Source of the DNA: Deltaproteobacteria bacterium UBA2385
GTDB taxonomy: Bacteria > Myxococcota_A > UBA796 > UBA2385
Assembly: GCA_002343455.1 (NCBI GenBank)
Contig: DDSR01000266.1
Location: forward strand, 9,626-35,898
Direction of reading: 5' to 3'
DNA: 26,273 nt
Every line of letters begins with the position of its first letter. The stretch's first letter is position 1. The notes beneath the pieces are model-generated. The model searched no databases, had not been told where the DNA came from, and saw only the letters and a program-made list of their open reading frames with translations. The position numbers and the translations under genes are program-made. Below are positions 21,739 to 26,273 of this stretch, in pieces.

Positions 21739-22577
21739 GCCCGCCAGCGCAGCAGCAGCAAGGCAGCCAACGAGAGCAGGGGCAGCGCGGCGGCCAGCCA
21801 GGGGTCGAGGTGGTCCGAGGCGGCCACCGTGCCCAGCACGATGGCCAGCGCCTGGTAGCCGAGCCCCAGCCCGATGGCCGGACCGACGCGGCCCGTCCCG
21901 CCCAGGCCGAGCCAGGCCATCATCGCCAGCAGGGCGGCCGCCGGAGCTGACGCGAGCCGCGCCAGCAGCTCGCTTCGCATCGCCGGCAGGGGCAGGAGCA
22001 GGTCCGCCGGGCGGGCGACGAAGGGCATCCGCACAGAGCGCGCCCGGTCCAGGAGCTCAGGGCTGACCGGGCCCCCGGCCGGGGTCCGATCCAGCAGCCG
22101 ACCACCTGCGGCGCGCACGGTGCTGCCATCCCGCAGCGAGACGACCTCCTGCCCCGTCCAGATCCAGTCGGAGGGAGCCGGAGCGTCGCCCATCTCCACC
22201 CGGATGGCCAGGGCTCCGGCGGCGAGTGAGGGCGAGAGCAGCAGCTGGCAGAGGCCTCCCAGCGTGGCGAGCCCCAGGGCGACAGCGCCCGCCAGCAGGG
22301 CCACCCGCCGCGGATCCACGCCGATGGCTTGCAGCGCCACCTCCTCGCCCAGAGAGCGGGTCCTCGCGGCGGCCGCCCCCGCCCCGACGCCACAGAGCAG
22401 CGGCACCAGGGGGAGCACCATGGGGAGGGTCTCGTGGGCGCTCAGGCGGAGCGCCCGGCTGGCGCCAAAGCGGACGCCCTCGACCAGGCCCGCCAGGCCC
22501 GCCAGTCCCAGGGCCAGCAGGATGGCGAGCCCGGTCCAGCCCAGGCAGCGGGTGACCAGGTGCAGCCGCAGGGTCAC
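21723..22577 (-). CDS. lptG: LptF/LptG-family permease with shortened periplasmic part
   Basis: A 284-residue membrane protein of the YjgP/YjgQ (LptF/LptG) family, the membrane subunits that move lipopolysaccharide from the inner membrane with LptB. The R-S-L-G-E-E-V-A-L-Q-A-I-G-V segment after the second helix matches the coupling-helix region. There are hydrophobic segments at about 8-35, 50-70, 85-115 and three near the C terminus. The periplasmic part between them is only about 80-90 residues instead of a full jellyroll, so the protein is clearly shorter than the usual 350 or so. GTG 22577 overlaps the previous gene's stop (GTGA). LptG rather than LptF is guessed from gene order. Confidence 0.7.
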   Translation of the reverse strand: MTLRLHLVTRCLGWTGLAILLALGLAGLAGLVEGVRFGASRALRLSAHETLPMVLPLVPLLCGVGAGAAAARTRSLGEEVALQAIGVDPRRVALLAGAVALGLATLGGLCQLLLSPSLAAGALAIRVEMGDAPAPSDWIWTGQEVVSLRDGSTVRAAGGRLLDRTPAGGPVSPELLDRARSVRMPFVARPADLLLPLPAMRSELLARLASAPAAALLAMMAWLGLGGTGRVGPAIGLGLGYQALAIVLGTVAASDHLDPWLAAALPLLSLAALLLLRWRAQPST

Positions 22578-23617
22578 CCCTCCCTCCAGCTCGCCCAGGC
22601 GAGGGCCACGACCGCCGCCAGGACGAAGAAGGGCGCCCAGGCCGCAGCCAGCGGACCGATCTGCGCCGAGACCTGGTCGGCCACCCGGAGCACGGCCCAC
22701 CAGCCGAGCACCGTGCCGACCGCGACCAGGCCCGGCCGAGAGGCGCGCGCCCCGAGAGGGAGCGCCAGGAGGGCCAACAGGGGGACGCTGGCCGGCAGCG
22801 CGCTGCGGCGAGCCAGGGTCCGGCGGGCGGCGACGGCCTGGTCACCGGCCAGCCTCGCCCGCGCGATCTGGGCGACCAGCTCGCCGGTGGAACGCTCGAT
22901 CAGCTCCACCCGCGAGTCCGGGAGGTCCAGCCGCAGCTGCGCCCGGGCGAAGCTCAGCCGCCAGGCCACGCCAGTGCTGTGGGCAGGATCGGCGCTCAGG
23001 CCCAGCGCCTCGCCGTCCTCCAGCCGGATCCTCCCGCCGCCCTCCATCCAGGCCCGGCGCGCGGTCGTCAGGACGGGGCCCGCGGCCAGCAGCACGTCTC
23101 CAAGCCGGTCCTCGTCGGCCTCTCCGGCCACCAGCAGCGTGTCGCCCAGGACGACGGGCCGACCGGGCTGCAGGCGCAGATCTCCGACCGCCTGGGCCAG
23201 CGTTCGGCGGGCCTCGCGACGACCCAGCGGCTCGGCGCCGTGGGTGAGGCCGGCCTGGATGGCCCCCATCAGCAGCCCCAGCGCCAGGACCGGGCCGCCG
23301 ACGCTGCGGGCCGGGGCGCCCGAACAGGCCAGCGCCAGCCACTCCCCTCGCTCGGCCCAGCTCCGCGCCGCGCTGACCAGGCCAAGGAAGAGTCCGACCG
23401 GGAGGGCGAGGGCCAAAACCCCGGGGATCAGGCCAGCCGCGAGGGCGAGGACCCCGGCGGGCCCCGGCGCCAGCGCGGCGAAGGCGAGCGCCTGCCCCAG
23501 CAGGATCAGCAGGCCCAGCGAGGAGATGGCCAGGCCGGCGCCGAGCGCCGGACGCGCAGACAAGCGCAGCAAGTGCAGGCCAGGAGCGGAAAACAGGCCG
23601 GTCACCAGGGGGGCCAC
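22574..23617 (-). CDS. lptF: LptF/LptG-family permease
   Basis: A 347-residue membrane protein of the LptF/LptG family. N-terminal helices (about 20-40, 50-75) lead into R-S-W-A-E-R-G-E-W-L-A-L-A-C-S-G-A-P, the conserved cytoplasmic coupling segment. A periplasmic domain of about 140 residues (about 130-265) precedes three C-terminal helices. The start is uncertain: GTG at 23617 is used, GTG at 23605 is nearly as good, and an upstream ATG at 23737 would overlap the carD coding region on the other strand. It is coupled to the second permease by GTGA. With a partner and LptB (not in the window), it would power lipopolysaccharide export. It is divergent from carD. Confidence 0.75.
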   Translation of the reverse strand: MAPLVTGLFSAPGLHLLRLSARPALGAGLAISSLGLLILLGQALAFAALAPGPAGVLALAAGLIPGVLALALPVGLFLGLVSAARSWAERGEWLALACSGAPARSVGGPVLALGLLMGAIQAGLTHGAEPLGRREARRTLAQAVGDLRLQPGRPVVLGDTLLVAGEADEDRLGDVLLAAGPVLTTARRAWMEGGGRIRLEDGEALGLSADPAHSTGVAWRLSFARAQLRLDLPDSRVELIERSTGELVAQIARARLAGDQAVAARRTLARRSALPASVPLLALLALPLGARASRPGLVAVGTVLGWWAVLRVADQVSAQIGPLAAAWAPFFVLAAVVALAWASWREG

Positions 23618-23695
23618 GCAAGTTCGAGGGTGCAGGTCGGCGGGAAACGCGCTACCCGCGCCACGGAACGGGATCGGAACGGAGTGATCGCTCTC

Positions 23696-24199
23696 ATGGA
23701 ATTCAAGGTCGGAGACAAAGTAGTCTACCCCGCGCATGGCGTCGGGGTCATCAAGGCGGTCGAGACCATCGACTTCGACGGCGATCGCTACACCTTCTAC
23801 GTCCTGACCATCCTGGACAACGGGAGCACCTTCCGCGTGCCGGTGCAGAACATCAGCGCCATCGGGATGCGCCGGGTGATCTCGATGATGCAGGTGGAGA
23901 AGGTCTACGAGGTGCTGCGGGACCGCGACGTCCCCACGGACAACCAGACCTGGAACCGCCGGTATCGTGAGTACACGAACAAGCTGCAGACGGGCGACCC
24001 GATCGAGGTCGCCAAGGTGCTGCGGGATCTCGCCCTGCTGCGCTCGGACAAGAACCTCTCCTTCGGCGAGCGGAAGATGTTCGACAAGGCCAGTCGGCTC
24101 CTGATCCAGGAGATCGCCTTCGCCAAGGACACCGACGAGCAGAGCGTGGAGACCGAGATCAACGCGCTCTTCTTCGGAACGGCCCTCGTCGAGGGCTGA
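23696..24199 (+). CDS. carD: CarD/CdnL-family RNA polymerase-binding regulator
   Basis: A 167-residue transcription factor. Residues 1-60 form the CarD/TRCF RNA-polymerase-interaction domain (F-K-V-G-D-K-V-V-Y-P-A-H-G-V-G-V-I at the start, then T-F-R-V-P-V). The remainder is the helical DNA-facing domain with V-Y-E-V-L-R-D, W-N-R-R-Y-R-E-Y and A-L-F-F segments, as in myxobacterial CdnL. Such proteins bind the RNA polymerase beta subunit and stabilise open complexes at rRNA and other promoters. ATG 23696 has GGAG 11 bases upstream; a GTG four codons earlier is possible. The C-terminal codons contain a palindrome over the stop but no T tract. It lies upstream of two synthetase-family genes on the same strand and may be transcribed with them. 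Confidence 0.93.
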   Translation: MEFKVGDKVVYPAHGVGVIKAVETIDFDGDRYTFYVLTILDNGSTFRVPVQNISAIGMRRVISMMQVEKVYEVLRDRDVPTDNQTWNRRYREYTNKLQTGDPIEVAKVLRDLALLRSDKNLSFGERKMFDKASRLLIQEIAFAKDTDEQSVETEINALFFGTALVEG

Positions 24200-24221
24200 A
24201 CGCAGCGGGGCAGCCCCCGCC

Positions 24222-24227
24222 TACCTT
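24222..24227 (+). promoter_or_regulatory. Candidate -10 element (TACCTT) before the GluRS-like gene
   Basis: TACCTT fits the TANNNT pattern seen at other gene starts here and would place transcription at about 24234, next to the ribosome site. No convincing -35 exists, and read-through from carD is equally possible. Confidence 0.2.
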
Positions 24228-24234
24228 TCGCCCG

Positions 24235-24241
24235 TTGGAGG
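24235..24241 (+). promoter_or_regulatory. Ribosome binding site (TTGGAGG) deciding a CTG start
   Basis: TTGGAGG ends 4 bases before CTG 24246. The first ordinary start in frame, GTG 24312, has no purine-rich tract before it. The site therefore supports translation from CTG. Confidence 0.6.
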
Positions 24242-24245
24242 CCCT

Positions 24246-25607
24246 CTGACTTCCCCGCGTATCCGGCTCTATTTTCCGCCAGGACATCCGCTGGATCTCG
24301 CCCAGCTCCGGGTGGCCTTGTTCGCCACCCTGTGGGCCCGAGGCCAGGGGGGGACGGTCGTGGCCAGCAGCGAGAACCGCTCGGCCCTCGACGACCTGCA
24401 GTGGCTGGGCCTGAGCTGGGACGAGATGGCGGCGCCCATCGACAGCAAGCGCGCGGCCCAGAAGGGCCAGGAGCTGATCGCGGCAGGCAAGGCCTACCCC
24501 TGCTTCTGCAGCGTGGCCGAGCTGCGCGAGATGACGGTCAACACCCTCAACTTCCCCGAGAGCGTGCTCTACGATCAGCGCTGCCGCGGCCTCTCCGCGG
24601 TCGACCGCGCCGCCCTCGAGAAGCTCGGCCGCAAGTGGCGGGTCCGCATCGACGTGCCGCCCGTCTCGCCCGAGATCGCAGGGGTCGAGACCCTCCCCGT
24701 CCGCTCGGACTTCGCCGTCGTCGAGCTCGATGGGACGCCCACTGCCCTCTTCAGCTCGGTGCTCTCGGCCAGCGACGCCAACGCGACGGACCTGCTGGTC
24801 GACGGCAGTCGGGCGCATGAGCTGGCCCACTGGTGGGTCGTCGCCGAAGCCCTCGGCTGGCAGGGCCCGCGCCTGCACCTGATCCCCCCTTGGCTCAGCC
24901 CCGAAGGCCTGCCCATCGGCCAGAAGGCCGACGGCCTCTCGATCAGCGAGCTGCGCGCCCGGGGCTTTCACCCCAGCGCGCTGCTCCGGGCCGCCGCCAC
25001 CGCGGGCTGGGAGGCGGGGGAGAGCAGCGATCTGACCGCCATGGCCAGCCGCTTCCGGGTGGAGGACGTCTCCCCCGACTCTCCCACGCTGGACATGGAC
25101 GCCCTGTTGAAGCTCAACGGGGACACCCTCCGCGGCCTGGACCGGGCCTTGCTGGTGGAGGCCATCGGCGATCACCTCGACCGCAAGGGCTTCCCCTTCA
25201 GCGAGCGCGACACCCGCTGGAAGGAGCGCTTCGTCGGCGCCGTGGCGACCGAGATGACCACCCTCTCCGACGCCGAGGAGTGGGCCAGCGTGCTGCTCAC
25301 CTCGACCGCGGACTACGACCGCGAGGTCGCGCGGGTCCTTCGCGCCCCCGAGACCCAGACCCTCATCGCCGAGTTCACCCGGGCGATGGGCAACATCGAA
25401 GGCGACGGCGAAGACACCCGCGCCTGGCGCAGCGTGCTGGCTGACTTCCGCCGCGACTCCGCGGCGCCGGGGCGCGCCCTGGTCACCTTGCGCTTGGTGC
25501 TCACCGGACAGCGAGAAGGCCCTGGCCTGCCCTCGGTCCTGACCCTGCTGGGGGTCGACGGCTGTCGTCAGCGTCTCGAGAAGGCCCGTCGTTACGCCGG
25601 GGGCTGA
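24246..25607 (+). CDS. Glutamyl-tRNA synthetase-like protein without catalytic motifs
   Basis: A 453-residue protein that aligns by eye along the full length of bacterial GluRS. The start R-I-R-L-Y-F-P-P-G-H-P-L-D-L corresponds to R-F-A-P-S-P-T-G-x-L-H-x-G; V-A-L-F-A-T-L-W-A-R to the helix after it; W-L-G-L-S-W-D-E and A-Y-P-C-F-C-S to the donor region; Q-K-A-D-G-L-S-I-S-E-L to the KMSKS loop (225 onward); and T-L-R-L-V-L-T-G-Q to the C-terminal anticodon domain. HIGH is replaced by H-P-L-D, I-E-D-T-D by S-S-E-N-R, RGEDH by D-G-S-R-A-H, and K-L-S-K-R is gone. Activation of glutamate by the standard route therefore looks impossible. The start is CTG 24246 with TTGGAGG. It lies between carD and cysS. 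It could be a regulator or a tRNA-binding pseudo-enzyme. Confidence 0.8.
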   Translation: MTSPRIRLYFPPGHPLDLAQLRVALFATLWARGQGGTVVASSENRSALDDLQWLGLSWDEMAAPIDSKRAAQKGQELIAAGKAYPCFCSVAELREMTVNTLNFPESVLYDQRCRGLSAVDRAALEKLGRKWRVRIDVPPVSPEIAGVETLPVRSDFAVVELDGTPTALFSSVLSASDANATDLLVDGSRAHELAHWWVVAEALGWQGPRLHLIPPWLSPEGLPIGQKADGLSISELRARGFHPSALLRAAATAGWEAGESSDLTAMASRFRVEDVSPDSPTLDMDALLKLNGDTLRGLDRALLVEAIGDHLDRKGFPFSERDTRWKERFVGAVATEMTTLSDAEEWASVLLTSTADYDREVARVLRAPETQTLIAEFTRAMGNIEGDGEDTRAWRSVLADFRRDSAAPGRALVTLRLVLTGQREGPGLPSVLTLLGVDGCRQRLEKARRYAGG

Positions 25608-25634
25608 GCCCCACCCTTCCGATTCGGGACACCC

Positions 25635-26273
25635 ATGTCCGAGCTACACCTCTACAACACCCTCGCACGCAGCGACGAGGCCTTCGAACCCCTGCAGCCC
25701 GGCAAGGTCCGCATCTACGTCTGCGGCATGACGGTCTACGACTACTGCCACATCGGGCATGCGCGGGCGATGGTCACCTTCGACGTGGTGACCCGCTGGC
25801 TGCGCGAGCGGGGCTACCAGGTCACCTACGTCCGCAACCACACCGATGTGGACGACAAGATCATCCAACGCGCCGCCGAGCTGGGTGAGGACCCCCTCGC
25901 GCTCTCGGCCCGCTTCATCGCCGCGCTGGACGAGGACCTCGACCGCCTGGGCCTGCTGCGCCCCGACATCGAGCCCAAGGTCAGCGAGCACCTCCCGGCG
26001 ATCGTCGCGATGGTCCAGCAACTGGTCGACAAGGGCCACGCCTACGCGGTCGAGGGCGACGTCTGGTTCTCGGTCGAGAGCTTCTCCAGCTACGGCCAGC
26101 TCTCAGGCAAGAAGATCGACGATCTGCGCGCCGGCGAGCGCATCGCCGTGGACGGGCGCAAGCGGCACCCCGGCGACTTCGCCTTGTGGAAGGCCGCCAA
26201 GGAGGGAGAGGTCTCCTGGGAGAGCCCCTGGGGACCGGGCCGGCCCGGCTGGCACATCGAGTGCTCGGCCATG
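25635..26273 (+). CDS. cysS: Cysteinyl-tRNA synthetase, 5' part
   Basis: N-terminal 213 codons of CysRS, cut by the window edge. It attaches cysteine to tRNA-Cys. Seen are L-Y-N-T-L near the start, Cys30 of the zinc site in Y-V-C-G-M-T-V-Y-D, the HIGH motif at 39-42 (H-I-G-H), the [12 protein letters not shown] stretch, and G-W-H-I-E-C-S-A-M at the very end (Cys210, another zinc ligand). The KMSKS motif and C-terminal domains are beyond 26273. ATG 25635 starts 27 bases after the GluRS-like stop; the leader has only a weak GGGA. In contrast to its neighbour, every catalytic element in view is intact. Confidence 0.95.
   Translation, partial: MSELHLYNTLARSDEAFEPLQPGKVRIYVCGMTVYDYCHIGHARAMVTFDVVTRWLRERGYQVTYVRNHTDVDDKIIQRAAELGEDPLALSARFIAALDEDLDRLGLLRPDIEPKVSEHLPAIVAMVQQLVDKGHAYAVEGDVWFSVESFSSYGQLSGKKIDDLRAGERIAVDGRKRHPGDFALWKAAKEGEVSWESPWGPGRPGWHIECSAM

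Noticed and set aside
24182..24196. Palindrome over the carD stop as a terminator
   Set aside because: The stem is only 6-7 bases with a tiny loop and no T tract follows, and the next genes lie on the same strand close by.
24246..25607. Calling this gene ordinary gltX
   Set aside because: The HIGH and KMSKS motifs and the glutamate-binding segments are all altered, so the standard product name would mislead.

Overview
The window reads as ordinary chromosome from a very GC-rich Gram-negative bacterium. A myxobacterium or related former deltaproteobacterium (Myxococcota-like) is the best guess. The reasons are a CarD/CdnL regulator next to cysS, several lipobox lipoproteins, LptF/LptG-type permeases, an outer-membrane barrel protein, many GTG and TTG starts, and third-position GC so strong that long false reading frames lie opposite most genes. 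Taxonomy is inference from gene content only. I see no tRNA, rRNA, CRISPR array, insertion sequence or phage gene, and no gene-free stretch longer than about 300 bases.

Layout. (1) 13-1884: a stand-alone SPASM-type cysteine protein and a Bpt/Ate1 aminoacyl-transferase on the minus strand, divergent from an enoyl-CoA hydratase. (2) 1890-5148: a two-gene minus-strand operon, a HEAT-like protein followed by an HD-GYP-like protein without the GYP motif; both appear to start with the same uncharacterised module. (3) 5223-7794: a compact plus-strand operon of a DpgA-like type III polyketide synthase, a crotonase and a GNAT acetyltransferase. It looks like a small aromatic-polyketide locus without DpgC. 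(4) 7795-11127: a minus-strand lipoprotein sulfatase and three membrane-protein genes of unknown function, two of which look like distant tandem paralogues. (5) 11357-13245: an acidic unknown protein coupled to a TPR lipoprotein that seems to start at CTG. (6) 13282-16992: a minus-strand operon of a methyltransferase/radical SAM/SPASM fusion, a cobalamin-type radical SAM enzyme and a TerB-like protein. (7) 17069-21738: a large Ig-repeat outer-membrane barrel protein with a recognisable promoter, a lipoprotein cyclophilin and a carboxypeptidase-regulatory-like lipoprotein. (8) 21723-23617: two LptF/LptG-family permeases. (9) 23696-26273: carD, a glutamyl-tRNA-synthetase-like gene and the 5' part of cysS.

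The most unusual items are four. The protein between carD and cysS has the GluRS fold and length but has lost the HIGH, KMSKS and other catalytic signatures, and its reading frame appears to begin at CTG. The methyltransferase-radical SAM-SPASM fusion sits beside a second radical SAM enzyme. The minimal DpgA locus lacks its usual dioxygenase. The HEAT and HD genes share a duplicated N-terminal module. Two independent genes with apparent CTG starts suggest that automatic annotation of this genome truncates some proteins.
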